A stretch of DNA of 64,000 nt, from assembly GCF_022968135.1 (NCBI RefSeq), contig NZ_JALJRA010000005.1, positions 186,001-250,000 of the forward strand, in the 5' to 3' direction. The notes under the pieces were generated by a model. It was not told where the DNA came from, did not search any database, and saw only the letters and a list, made by a program, of their open reading frames with translations. Source of the stretch: Pseudorhizobium tarimense (GTDB lineage: Bacteria; Pseudomonadota; Alphaproteobacteria; Rhizobiales; Rhizobiaceae). Positions 1 to 7,852 of this stretch are shown one piece after another; position 1 is the first letter of the stretch; every line of letters starts with the position of its first letter. The position numbers were made by a program, and so were the translations under genes.

Positions 1-214
1 TATATCCGACGAGTTCGTTGGCCAGAAGATCGATCTGCAAAGGGTCGCGCCCAATTATGCGAGGAGCGACATACTCGTGAATATAGCTCTCGACCGTTTC
101 GGCACCGAAGAAGGTCTCGCCGAGTCCGGTGATGCCCTCGTCGGTATGGACGAGAACCCACAGCAGATTACTACGCTCGGCAACCCGAACGGTTTCCAGT
201 TTTGCGATCTTCAT
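1..214 (-). CDS. Enolase-superfamily (mandelate racemase/muconate lactonizing type) protein, N-terminal part
   Basis: The reading frame begins MKIAKLETVRVAERSNLLWV and runs off the window edge after about 71 residues. It contains the typical N-terminal capping-domain pattern of the mandelate racemase family (V..DEGITGLGE.FFG, then a motif like APRIIGRDP). The catalytic barrel lies outside the window. Members dehydrate sugar acids or racemise acids. Downstream of dgoK, dgoA and a GntR regulator, a sugar-acid dehydratase such as galactonate dehydratase is the likeliest role. The N-terminus is not close enough to E. coli DgoD to name it. Confidence 0.75.
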   Translation of the reverse strand, partial: MKIAKLETVRVAERSNLLWVLVHTDEGITGLGETFFGAETVESYIHEYVAPRIIGRDPLQIDLLANELVGY

Positions 215-229
215 TGAATTCCTCATGGG

Positions 230-937
230 TCAGATTATGCCTGCCGCGACGAGCGCTTTCAGGCTGCTGTCGAAGTGGCGCTCCATCATCGCCGCAGCAG
301 ATTGGGGGTTTCCGGCAGCAATCGCCTCCGCAAGTTCGAGATGCAGGGCGTTCATCGCCTGCCGCTCGGCGTCGCTCGACCGGCTTCTCCAGCCGATCGG
401 CCAGGTCTCGCGGGTCACGTTCTGAAAGGCGCCGAGGATCAGGGCAAAGAGCGGATTGCGGGATGCCCGTGCGACGGCGAGATGAAAGGCGATGTCATGC
501 TCCATCACCTTGTCGGGGACCAGGAGATCTTGGGCCATGGCGGTTGCGTGGGCAATAATCTGTATTGCTTCCGCATCCGTCCGCCGAAGCGCCGCCAGCG
601 CCGCTGTGCGCACCTCAATGGTTCGGCGTGCATCGTAGATTTGCTGGATGTCGATCTGATCGATCATAACGCCGTGGTCGATCATCAGGCAAAGGGCCTC
701 GTCGTCCAGCTTGGCTACCGTCGGACGCTTGCCTGCACCGAGCTCTAACAGACTGAGTGCCGCAAGTGAGCGCAGGGCTTCCCGCACCACCGTCCGCGAC
801 ACCTGCAATTGGCTCGATAGAACCGTCTCCGCTGGCAGGCGGTCACCCGGCTTCAGATCCTGCTCTCGTATGAGGCGCGCGATGGCTGCGACAGCATGGC
901 CGACGTAATCCGATGACTTAGCAAATGCTGCATTCAT
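230..937 (-). CDS. FadR/GntR-family transcriptional regulator (FCD domain), probable dgo-locus repressor
   Basis: The 235-residue protein has an N-terminal winged helix (roughly residues 10-80; LKPGDRLPAETVLSSQLQVS then RTVVREALRSL) and a C-terminal all-helical FCD ligand domain. The FCD domain shows the metal/ligand residues of the family (D..FH near residue 149, H near 198 and H near 221). It lies between dgoA and the enolase-superfamily gene on the same strand, so it probably senses a sugar acid and controls the cluster, like DgoR. A perfect inverted repeat sits just upstream of its start. Confidence 0.88.
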   Translation of the reverse strand: MNAAFAKSSDYVGHAVAAIARLIREQDLKPGDRLPAETVLSSQLQVSRTVVREALRSLAALSLLELGAGKRPTVAKLDDEALCLMIDHGVMIDQIDIQQIYDARRTIEVRTAALAALRRTDAEAIQIIAHATAMAQDLLVPDKVMEHDIAFHLAVARASRNPLFALILGAFQNVTRETWPIGWRSRSSDAERQAMNALHLELAEAIAAGNPQSAAAMMERHFDSSLKALVAAGII

Positions 938-956
938 ATCCTATCGCCTTCCGCAA

Positions 957-971
957 ACCTGTCCTACAGGT
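957..971. promoter_or_regulatory. Perfect inverted repeat upstream of the GntR gene (candidate operator)
   Basis: ACCTGT-CCT-ACAGGT, two 6-bp arms with a 3-bp spacer, lies 20 bp before the GntR start codon in the 77-bp gap after dgoA. Short interrupted palindromes of this size are typical FadR-subfamily operators. Binding is inferred, not shown. Confidence 0.45.
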
Positions 972-1014
972 CTAGGAAAGGCGGCGCGCTGATACAAGTG
1001 GTTTTGCGGATTGG

Positions 1015-1647
1015 CTAACGGCCGACGGCCACGTCGTAGGCCGCCAATGTTGTCTTTGCCCGTTCAGCCACTTCGGCTGAATTCATGCCAGGCTTGTAGA
1101 GGCTGGATCCGAGGCCGAAGGCCGTGATGCCAGCGTTGACGTAGTCCGCGAAATTGGTTTCCGAAACGCCGCCGACCGCAGCGATTACCAGTTCCTTCGG
1201 CAGAACAGCGCGGATGGCATTGATGCCGGACGGGCCGAGCACGCTTGCCGGGAAGAACTTGAGCCCGGTCGCGCCAGCACGGGCGGCGGCCAGCGCTTCC
1301 GTTGGGGTAAAGACCCCCGGGAGCGTTACCATGCCCCGCGATACCGCTGCGGCAATCACGGCCGGTTCCACGTTGGGGCTCACCATGAGCCGGCCTCCGG
1401 CCGACGCCAAGCGATCCACGTCTTCAACTGTGAGCACCGTACCTGCGCCAAGCAGGCAGCCGTTGGGCGCCATCTTGGCGGCGATCTCGATCGAGCGGAA
1501 AGGGTCGGGCGAGTTCAGCGGGATTTCGATTGCGGTGAACCCGGCTTCAATAAGGCCGCCAACCACGCTCTCCGTTTCTTCCGGTCGAACGCCGCGCAAA
1601 ATTGCCACAAGGGGGTAATGCATGTCGGGAAAGAGAATGCGGTTCAT
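1015..1647 (-). CDS. dgoA: 2-dehydro-3-deoxy-6-phosphogalactonate aldolase
   Basis: This 210-residue class I aldolase belongs to the KDPG/KDPGal family. It cleaves KDPGal to pyruvate and glyceraldehyde 3-phosphate in the De Ley-Doudoroff galactose pathway. Visible motifs are AILRGVRPEE near the N-terminus, LLGAGTVLT, MVSPNVEPAVI and the Schiff-base lysine in TGLKFFPA (about residue 129), followed by AVGGV. Length fits the family (about 205). It starts 9 bp after the dgoK stop, so the two are one transcript. KDPG aldolase of the Entner-Doudoroff pathway is a close relative, and the adjoining dgoK favours KDPGal. Confidence 0.9.
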   Translation of the reverse strand: MNRILFPDMHYPLVAILRGVRPEETESVVGGLIEAGFTAIEIPLNSPDPFRSIEIAAKMAPNGCLLGAGTVLTVEDVDRLASAGGRLMVSPNVEPAVIAAAVSRGMVTLPGVFTPTEALAAARAGATGLKFFPASVLGPSGINAIRAVLPKELVIAAVGGVSETNFADYVNAGITAFGLGSSLYKPGMNSAEVAERAKTTLAAYDVAVGR

Positions 1648-1656
1648 AAGTTACCT

Positions 1657-2580
1657 TTACGGCTGGATGGACAGAATGCGATGGGCGGCAGCGGCGAGCC
1701 CCTCACGCACAGCCTCATCGGCGTCGATTGTTTCATAGGGAAGCTGCAGGATCGAGAAGGCCGCTTCGTAAAGGCTGAGCAGCCGCCCAGCCGCAACGAG
1801 AGTTGTCTTCGGCCGGTCTGCCGATGAAGTCAGCGCCCCTGCCAGTTCGAGGCCGATCAGAGTGCCCGACAGGCGGGCGGCCGCTTCAGCGGGCGCCAGG
1901 TTCTGCAGAAGAGCAGCAGATCTCACCGTAAAAAGGAGAGTGGAGACCCGCTGCGGCGCGCCGAAAGCGGCCTTCAAGGCCTTGGCATATTCTGGCTGAT
2001 CCGCATCAAATGATGGGGATCCGGCAAGGGAATGCGAAAGGACCGACTGTTTCGAAAGAAGGTCGAAAAGCTCACCCGTCATGAAGGTGCTGAATTCTGT
2101 GACGGTTCCGTCAGTGGCCGCCACCCATTTCGAGTGGGTTCCTGGCATGCAAACGACGTGCTTGCCGCTGGCATCGTACCGTAGAGCGCCGAGAAGCTGA
2201 GTTTCCTCGCCGCGCATCACGTCTGGTGCCTCTTGCCGGCGTTGCGCGAAGCCTGGGAGAATCCAGATCTCGCGCTCAACGGACGGAATGCGCGTGGCAG
2301 CGGAAAGGACGGCAGGTAAGGGGGCCGGGGCGTCAACATAGCCCGCTTCCACCCATCCTTGCCGAGCGCCTGCCATTCCGCAGATGATAACCGGGAGGCC
2401 AACCGGCGCTTCGAGTGCCTCCAGGTGCGATTCAAGAATCTGCGAAAAACCGACTTTTGCCGCCGTTGTCATGCCTTCGCCACTGCGCCGCTCGGCGATC
2501 ACCCGATCGTCGGCGGTCATGAGCCAGATCCGGAAGCTGCTCGTCCCCCAGTCAACCGCGGCGTAGGCAGGTTTGTTCAA
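1657..2580 (-). CDS. dgoK: 2-dehydro-3-deoxygalactonokinase
   Basis: The enzyme phosphorylates KDGal to the DgoA substrate. The N-terminal AAVDWGTSSFRIWLM is the phosphate-binding motif of the DgoK family, and later blocks such as IICGMAGARQGW, MPGTHSKWV and FMTGELFDLL are characteristic. A TTG at 2580 is chosen as start. It is preceded by GGAGGA at 5-nt spacing and overlaps the TGA of the upstream SDR (TTGA), giving 307 residues. A longer in-frame reading to 2652 would lie inside the SDR gene and adds non-conserved sequence. Confidence 0.9.
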   Translation of the reverse strand: MNKPAYAAVDWGTSSFRIWLMTADDRVIAERRSGEGMTTAAKVGFSQILESHLEALEAPVGLPVIICGMAGARQGWVEAGYVDAPAPLPAVLSAATRIPSVEREIWILPGFAQRRQEAPDVMRGEETQLLGALRYDASGKHVVCMPGTHSKWVAATDGTVTEFSTFMTGELFDLLSKQSVLSHSLAGSPSFDADQPEYAKALKAAFGAPQRVSTLLFTVRSAALLQNLAPAEAAARLSGTLIGLELAGALTSSADRPKTTLVAAGRLLSLYEAAFSILQLPYETIDADEAVREGLAAAAHRILSIQP

Positions 2581-3347
2581 AGCAATCCTCCATCGATGAT
2601 CATGGTTTGGGCGGTCATGCCGGCGGATGCCGCCGAGGCGAGGAACAGGCATGGCCCAACGAGGTCAGCAGGCACCAATGGTCGCTTCAGGCACTGACGA
2701 GCAACCGTGGATGCGATAGCCTCCTCCGTCAGCCAAAGGCGCTTTTGACGCTCCGTCACTATCATGCCAGGCAGAATGGCGTTGACGCGGATGCCTTCGC
2801 CTCCGAGGCGTCCAGCAAGGCTCTTGGTCAGCCCGACGATACCAGCCTTGGCTGCGGCATAGGAGGGGAGATCGCCCATGTTGAGCAGGTAGGCAATCGA
2901 CGAGAAGTTGACGATGGCGCCACTGCCGGCTTGTTGCAAATGCGGCAATGCCGCCTGGCAGCAGAAGAAGACCTGCTTGAGGTTCACCGATTGAGCCTCG
3001 TCCCAGTAGGCTTCGCTGACGGTTGCGAGATCGTGGCGGTCGTCCCAGGCGGCGTTGTTCACCAGGACGGATAGCTCTCCAACCGCACGCCCTGCCTCAT
3101 CGACCGCAGCCCTTGTTTCAGCGACCTGTCGCAAGTCGGCGCCTACATAGGTGACCGGATGGCGGGAGGTATTCGTGAGCTTGTCTGCCAGCAGTGGGCC
3201 GTTGTAGCGATCGATGTCGATGAAGGCCACGCGAGCACCCTGGGCTGCGAAGGCTGCCGTCAGTGCAGCGCCAATCCCGGTTGCGCCGCCGGTGATCAAG
3301 ACGCCCTTGTCGGCCAGGTCTGGGTGATGGACGACGCGATGATCCAG
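2577..3347 (-). CDS. SDR-family sugar dehydrogenase with an apparent CTG start
   Basis: Classical short-chain dehydrogenase: VLITGGATGIG cofactor motif, NNAAWDDR, catalytic Ser (VNFSSIAYL), YAAAKAG (Tyr/Lys) and C-terminal IDGGLL. It lies first in the dgo operon and overlaps dgoK, so oxidation of galactose or a related aldose to the lactone is a reasonable role. The only ATG/GTG/TTG in frame upstream of the motif is a TTG at 3299 in the middle of the first beta strand, which would remove the N-terminus. The frame stays open back to a TAG near 3390. A CTG at 3347 preceded by AAGGGA at good spacing restores about 16 residues (MDHRVVHHPDLADKGV). The start may be a true CTG or a mutated ATG. Confidence 0.8.
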   Translation of the reverse strand: MDHRVVHHPDLADKGVLITGGATGIGAALTAAFAAQGARVAFIDIDRYNGPLLADKLTNTSRHPVTYVGADLRQVAETRAAVDEAGRAVGELSVLVNNAAWDDRHDLATVSEAYWDEAQSVNLKQVFFCCQAALPHLQQAGSGAIVNFSSIAYLLNMGDLPSYAAAKAGIVGLTKSLAGRLGGEGIRVNAILPGMIVTERQKRLWLTEEAIASTVARQCLKRPLVPADLVGPCLFLASAASAGMTAQTMIIDGGLL

Positions 3348-3467
3348 GAGCTTCCCTTTCGGCGATCGGCTATGAACTTGCCCGACGTTCTAAGCAGGCG
3401 AGAGCACAAAGACAAGCGACCCGGCATGCGACGCAAGCCGGGTCTGAGGGGGCTGAAAGACTATACG

Positions 3468-4970
3468 CTAGGCAGCGTTTCGCCGGCGCATTGTCGGAGC
3501 CTGTTGCTCCGTGCCGCCGGTGCGGAAGCGGGCAATAAGAGACGCCAAGCGCCCGCTGATCTGCGAAAGGCTCTGGGCCGAGGCGTTGGTTTCCTCCATC
3601 AGTGCTGTATTCTGCTGCATGATCTGGTCCATGCTGCGGACCGCGGAGTTGATCTCGTCGATACCGGAAGCCTGCTCCTGCGCTGATTGCGTGATTGAAG
3701 TTGATGTTTTCGCTTATCGAACTAACGCGACGGCCGATTGTCGCCAGCGATTCACCGGTCCGGTTTACGAGATCGACGCCGCGGCGAACGTCGGCAGACG
3801 AGCGGTCGATGAGCCCCTTGATCTCCTTCGCAGCGGCGGCCGAGCGCTGCGCCAGTTCGCGCACCTCCTGGGCAACGACGGCGAAACCCTTGCCCTGTTC
3901 TCCAGCGCGGGCAGCCTCTACGCCCGCATTCAGTGCGAGGAGGTTTGTCTGGAACGCGATCTCATCAATGACCCCGATGATCTGCGTCATCTTCTGCGAG
4001 GAATTCTCAATGGCTCCCATGGCTGCGATCGCTTGCTCTACGACCTGGCCCGACTTCTCCGTTTCCTTGGCTGACTCCTGAACAACGTTCTGAACTTCCC
4101 GGGCGCGGTGCGCGGATTGGCTGGAGATCGTGGTGATCTGCTCGAGAGCGGCGGCGCTTTCCTCCAAGGCAGAAGCTTGATGCTCCGTCCGCTTTGCCAT
4201 GTTGTCGGCTGCCGAGGCGATACCGTCTACCTCTGCACGAACCTGAGAGACCGACTGATGAATTTCGGCCATCGCAGCTTCAAGTGCCTGAACCGACGAG
4301 TTGAAGTTCTGCTTCAGCCCATCGAAGCTGGGCGCCAGCTTCTGGTGGAGTTCCGAGGTCAGGTCGCCACCGGCGAGATCGCTGAGGGCGTTTTCGAGAG
4401 CTGCAAGGGCAGCATTCTGCCCGGCCTGCTCGCTCTGCCGCTGTGCCTCGACGCGAGTGCGCTCTTCAGCCAGTGATTCAAGATAGACCGAAATGGCGTA
4501 ATCCATGTCCACCAACGCGGCCTTGACTACAGCGGTCACATCCTGTGTCAGTTTCTCGGCTTTGCGACCGTGCAGGATGCCTTTCAGTTCTTCCTTGATG
4601 ATGGCTCGGACAATGCCGTCTAGGATCATGGCATAGCCGCCAATATACCAGCGGGGCTCCAGACCAATTCGTGCGTGAACGCGGCCGACAGTCGTCACGC
4701 CATCGACGTAGTCGTCCTGATACTTGCCAGAGGCGATGATTTCCCAATGGGAGACCTGCCGGCCTTTTGCATGGGCTATGTGTGCCTGGTTGGAGAAGAA
4801 CTTCGAGGTATGTGGTGACGGGAGGCCTTGTTGTAAAAAACATCCAGCGCGGCGTCGATCGATTCAGCAATAACGGGTTGAAGAGCGGCAAGGCGTCTCC
4901 TTTGTTCCGCATCCAGACCTACGAAATCCAGTCGGTCGCGCAGGTCGGATCTTTTCATCTGGTCGTTCAT
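3468..4970 (-). pseudogene. Globin-coupled methyl-accepting chemotaxis protein, broken by two frameshifts
   Basis: Three frames together encode one globin-coupled chemoreceptor of about 500 residues. The first starts at ATG 4970 (MNDQMKRSDLRDRLDFVGLD, after AGGAG) and holds the first protoglobin helices up to VFYNKA. It is lost near 4820-4830 (one base missing). The second frame continues with [39 protein letters not shown] (proximal-histidine region) and the signalling hairpin tip [21 protein letters not shown]. At 3698-3699 one extra base (minus-strand TT) throws it out of frame at ISENIN. The third frame then encodes [18 protein letters not shown] through MRRRNAA and stops at 3468. It would have been a soluble oxygen-sensing receptor. 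Sequencing error is possible. Confidence 0.85.
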
Positions 4971-5245
4971 GGGAGCTCCTGGAGGCGCCGGTCGAGGCGG
5001 CGAATGCATGTTTTGCCCAAGAACTAGCGGTCGGTGATTAGTCACGCATTAGCACTGACTTTAGTTTAAGCCGTGCATAAACTAGCCGCCGCCGTTAGCC
5101 TCTGCGCAAGCATTTTCCAGCACGCGAGCAGTTCAGATGGTTTCCAGCGATGCCAGCCAAGCCGATCTCTCCGGCTTAGCACTTTGTGAAGGTCATGGCG
5201 GGAGACTGAGCACACCAGTTTGATTCGTCCGACCAGTGAGTTCTT

Positions 5246-5488
5246 ATGACGCTCGTTCAGTTTCCCCATCACCGCCGCATCGCCGACATCAGACGCTGTG
5301 CACTCGCATTGCGTGACCTAAACGGCAAAGAAGCCAATCAATTCTGGCGCCATGAAATGGCAAGCTTCGCTGCCGCTCTTCAGCGGATCGGAGCAGATGA
5401 ACAGGAGATCGGGCGACAGGCTCGGCTGTTCATGGACTCGGTTCAGATCGAGTTGCAGTCCTTTTACGCCAGCGAGTCGACAGGCTAA
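5246..5488 (+). CDS. Small DUF6074-like protein
   Basis: An 80-residue acidic/basic helical protein (VQFPHHRRIADIRRCALAL near the N-terminus, then a helix rich in Q, E and R ending RLFMDSVQIELQSFY). The arrangement of an N-terminal arginine-rich segment and a C-terminal amphipathic helix resembles the short DUF6074 proteins common in Rhizobiales. No strong ribosome-binding site is visible and there is no close partner gene. Function unknown; the call rests on overall pattern only. Confidence 0.5.
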   Translation: MTLVQFPHHRRIADIRRCALALRDLNGKEANQFWRHEMASFAAALQRIGADEQEIGRQARLFMDSVQIELQSFYASESTG

Positions 5489-5703
5489 CGGGTTGCAGTT
5501 CGCGCGTACAATTGGCTGACGCTGCAAGTTCAACCGGGTAGTTGTCGCTGGTATCTCTGGTGTGCAACCTCCAGCCTAACAGGCTGATCGTTCTTTTCGA
5601 TATATGTCGTGCAACCACGTTCAAAGCCTTGGGAGCTCAATAGAGGCATCCAGAAGGCTGCCGCTTCGGCAGTTGGCGATCGCATGCTCAGCAATGTTAC
5701 CTG

Positions 5704-5946
5704 TCAATCGGGACTGCCCATAGGCGGGGTTCCTAGCGTTACGGTCTCGTCGAGCGGGCGCTTCTCCTCATCACTGTTGAAGCGTTCCGAGGCCTGCTCG
5801 TTCACCTCCTCGACCGATCCACCGTCGAGTTCCTGGCGCGCCCGGTGCCAATGCGCCATGTGGTCGCCTTCCCGCCTGCCTTCGCTCTCCCAGATCTCAT
5901 AGGCACGCTTGCGGATACGCTCATCTCGTTCATCCATCTTCTGCAT
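5704..5946 (-). CDS. DUF2934-domain small protein
   Basis: The first 40 residues carry the DUF2934 signature (DERIRKRAYEIWESEGRREG followed by DHMAHWHRARQEL). The tail is acidic and probably disordered. Proteins of this family are small, soluble and frequent in Rhizobiales, often several per genome, with no known activity. It is 42 bp downstream of the 87-residue gene on the same strand, so it may be co-transcribed from the GGAAC-type promoter at 6286-6310. Confidence 0.75.
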   Translation of the reverse strand: MQKMDERDERIRKRAYEIWESEGRREGDHMAHWHRARQELDGGSVEEVNEQASERFNSDEEKRPLDETVTLGTPPMGSPD

Positions 5947-5988
5947 CTCCGTTTAGGGCAAGCGCCTTAGGGGCGCCGCGGAAGGGTC

Positions 5989-6252
5989 TCAGTCACGGTC
6001 AAGGGTAACGTTGGGCGGTATCCGGCCTGAATGATGCGTTGGATTACTGTCATCCCCTGCCGCAGCCGGTTCTTCCGGAGCCTGTGCCGCGGGCCCCGTC
6101 CTCGCAGGTGGCTTTGTGTTGATGTTCGACGCCGTCTCGGGTGCCCGATCAGGCATGAGCTGCCGCTCGACGTCGACTGCCGGCGGTTCCGTCGGGTTGG
6201 AATTGCCAAACCCGGCACGGCTGCTGAGTTCGGAGTTTTTTGCGTCTGCCAT
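5989..6252 (-). CDS. Hypothetical 87-residue hydrophilic protein
   Basis: Starts MADAKNSELSSRAGFGNSNP and ends NVTLDRD. It is rich in P, A, N and E with no hydrophobic segment, so probably soluble and disordered. ATG 6252 has GAGGAA upstream. The coding region overlaps the 3' end of the SDR gene upstream by 104 bp in another frame. A GGAAC-N17-GTT promoter (6286-6310) ends 34 bp before its start, which supports this frame as a real gene. Function not recognised. Confidence 0.6.
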   Translation of the reverse strand: MADAKNSELSSRAGFGNSNPTEPPAVDVERQLMPDRAPETASNINTKPPARTGPAAQAPEEPAAAGDDSNPTHHSGRIPPNVTLDRD

Positions 6253-7318
6253 GTCCGTTCCTCGTCTGGTCTGTTTTTTTGACCGAACCGAGAGCGGCGA
6301 AGAACGTTCCGGCAGGCAATGGACCGCAAGGAGATCCTGGCTTTGACCGTTGGCGGCTACGCGATGCCGCGGCGGCCCCCAGTCCCATGGCCGCAACCGC
6401 AGCAAGGGCAAGAAGCACGGGTTTGCCGTAGTGGCCCCCGTGGCCAAAGCCTCCATCGATGCCGCCCGGTGGATCTGCGGGATGAAAGACGTTTCCATCG
6501 CTTCTCGGCACCCGCGAGGCACGCCTGAAGTACGAGTTCATCAGAAGAGCCAGCATCCTCGCTGACAGATTGGGAGCTAGTAGGTGTGCCAACCTGGTGG
6601 CTGGGGTGACGACGCCAACCATGGTTGACGGCTTGGGTTCCTTGGCCACTCGCACGATCGCATCAGCGACCGTCCGTGGATCAAGGAGGGGTGGCGGCGC
6701 TGAAATCTCACGGCCGACATAGTTTGCACCATGGCGAAGTCCGGGCGTATCCACGAAGGCTGGATAGATATCGCAGACATGAATCCCAGGCGCATCGGCA
6801 AGCTCGGCACGAAGCGCTTCCGAGAAACCCCGCAGGCCGAACTTGCTCGCGCTGTAGGCGGCGGCAAAAGGCGCGGCGGCAAAACCGCCGAGCGATATCA
6901 TGTTGATAAAGACGCCGTCCCCCTGCTGGAGGAAGACAGGTACAACCGCATGAGCTTCATTCACGTGGCCAATCAGATTGGCGCGAATGATCTTTTCATG
7001 AAGGTCCATCGGTGTTTCGTGGAACCTACCAACGGCACCTACGCCGACATTGCTCACCCACACGTCGATATGACCGAGGTTTTTCGCTTCACCAACAAGC
7101 CTCGTCACGGCCTCGTAATCGGTCACGTCGGTCGGGACGATAAAGACCTTCGTGCGCAAGGCCCTGCAGGCTTTCGCAACCGACTGCAGAGCCTCGGCAT
7201 CCCGCGCGGCCAGCACAAGCCGCGCCCCTTGGCGGGCGAAGGCGTGGGCGGCAGCCTCGCCGATGCCGCTCGACGCTCCAGCAATAACAACGAGTGCATT
7301 CTTGAGATTGCTGGGCAT
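6149..7318 (-). CDS. SDR-family oxidoreductase with C-terminal membrane segment and atypical tail
   Basis: Rossmann cofactor motif IAGASSGIG (about residue 14), SNVGVGAVG, catalytic block INMISLGG and YSASKFGLRGF are present, so this is a classical SDR. Around residue 295 a hydrophobic stretch (VLLALAAVAAMGLGAAAAS) follows, as in the SDR at 19803-20810. The last 60 residues look unlike a folded domain and overlap the next gene, so the natural stop may have been lost by an indel or point change. ATG 7318 with TTGGAG upstream is preferred over the TTG at 7330. It follows the 68-residue gene by 12 bp. Substrate unknown. Confidence 0.8.
   Translation of the reverse strand: MPSNLKNALVVIAGASSGIGEAAAHAFARQGARLVLAARDAEALQSVAKACRALRTKVFIVPTDVTDYEAVTRLVGEAKNLGHIDVWVSNVGVGAVGRFHETPMDLHEKIIRANLIGHVNEAHAVVPVFLQQGDGVFINMISLGGFAAAPFAAAYSASKFGLRGFSEALRAELADAPGIHVCDIYPAFVDTPGLRHGANYVGREISAPPPLLDPRTVADAIVRVAKEPKPSTMVGVVTPATRLAHLLAPNLSARMLALLMNSYFRRASRVPRSDGNVFHPADPPGGIDGGFGHGGHYGKPVLLALAAVAAMGLGAAAASRSRQRSKPGSPCGPLPAGTFFAALGSVKKTDQTRNGHGRRKKLRTQQPCRVWQFQPDGTAGSRRRAAAHA
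6286..6310 (-). promoter_or_regulatory. EcfG/RpoE2-type promoter (GGAAC-N17-GTT)
   Basis: On the minus strand GGAAC (6310-6306) is followed after exactly 17 bases by GTT (6288-6286), with the ATG of the 87-residue gene 34 bp downstream. This is the -35/-10 pattern of the alphaproteobacterial general stress sigma factor. It lies inside the 3' coding end of the preceding SDR gene. Confidence 0.6.
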
Positions 7319-7330
7319 GTCTGGCTCCAA

Positions 7331-7537
7331 CTAGATGGGGCTGATGCTGGGAAGAAAGAGGATCACCTGAGCGCGCTCCTCGTCGCCGAGCCGTTCGATA
7401 TGATCCTGCCAGAAACGTTCGGCCTCATCAGGCTCATCGTCCCACTGGCGGACGTTGACAATGTTGTCGTCGACCTTGGACTTTCGGGTTCCGCCCAGCC
7501 GGAGATATTCCTCCGCGAGTCTTCGAGGTTCGGTCAT
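7331..7537 (-). CDS. Hypothetical 68-residue protein
   Basis: Starts MTEPRRLAEEYLRLGGTRKS and contains DEPDEAERFWQDHIERLGDE, a charged helical segment. ATG 7537 has a strong AGGAGG 5 nt upstream, which decides the start over the TTG at 7585. It lies immediately before the SDR at 7318 and is probably co-transcribed with it. No family recognised. Confidence 0.6.
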   Translation of the reverse strand: MTEPRRLAEEYLRLGGTRKSKVDDNIVNVRQWDDEPDEAERFWQDHIERLGDEERAQVILFLPSISPI

Positions 7538-7584
7538 CTCGTCCTCCTGGCGGAGCCGATAGTGCTTCGACCACGCCGCTTGCA

Positions 7585-7749
7585 TCAGCTCTTGTTGCCT
7601 GGTTCGTGATATCGGGTATCGAACGTGTCGTTGCCGCAGTTGGGGCAGAGGGGAATCTTGTCGCCCTTGGTCACGTGCGTCTGCTGGTGACAGTTCTCGT
7701 AGCGGAAGTCGCCGGTCTCACGCGCGGTCTCGCCTGCTTTGGCAGCCAT
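7585..7749 (-). CDS. Zinc-ribbon small protein (54 aa)
   Basis: Translated directly from the sequence: MAAKAGETARETGDFRYENC, then a C-x2-C type knuckle (CPNCGND) near residue 36 and a tail ending GNKS. The first knuckle reads YENCHQQ, where relatives carry a C-x2-C pair, so one zinc ligand may be replaced (His in CH). ATG 7749 has AGGAGG 7 nt upstream. Such 50-60 residue zinc-ribbon proteins recur in rhizobia and have no known role. A near-consensus GGAAC-type promoter lies 35 bp upstream. Confidence 0.7.
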   Translation of the reverse strand: MAAKAGETARETGDFRYENCHQQTHVTKGDKIPLCPNCGNDTFDTRYHEPGNKS

Positions 7750-7784
7750 GAGAAAGCCTCCTGTTCATGCTTTTCCAGCTGCCG

Positions 7785-7809
7785 AACCACGACCGTTCAC
7801 CAAGGTTGC
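7785..7809 (-). promoter_or_regulatory. Near-consensus EcfG/RpoE2-type promoter (GCAAC-N17-GTT)
   Basis: Minus-strand GCAAC (7809-7805), 17 bases, GTT (7787-7785), 35 bp before the zinc-ribbon start. One mismatch in the -35 box (GCAAC instead of GGAAC). The spacing and the distance to the start match the exact sites nearby. Confidence 0.4.
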
Positions 7810-7852
7810 AGGCGCCGGTAACTTTATCAGCAGCCGGCACCTCGCGGCAAAG

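Noticed and set aside
1-214. Naming the partial enolase-superfamily gene dgoD
   Set aside because: Only the capping domain is visible and its sequence pattern differs from E. coli DgoD; the catalytic part is outside the window.
6270-6285. Programmed frameshift at the run of seven A on the minus strand in the SDR tail
   Set aside because: No stop codon or family end is reached by shifting there and no stimulatory structure is obvious.
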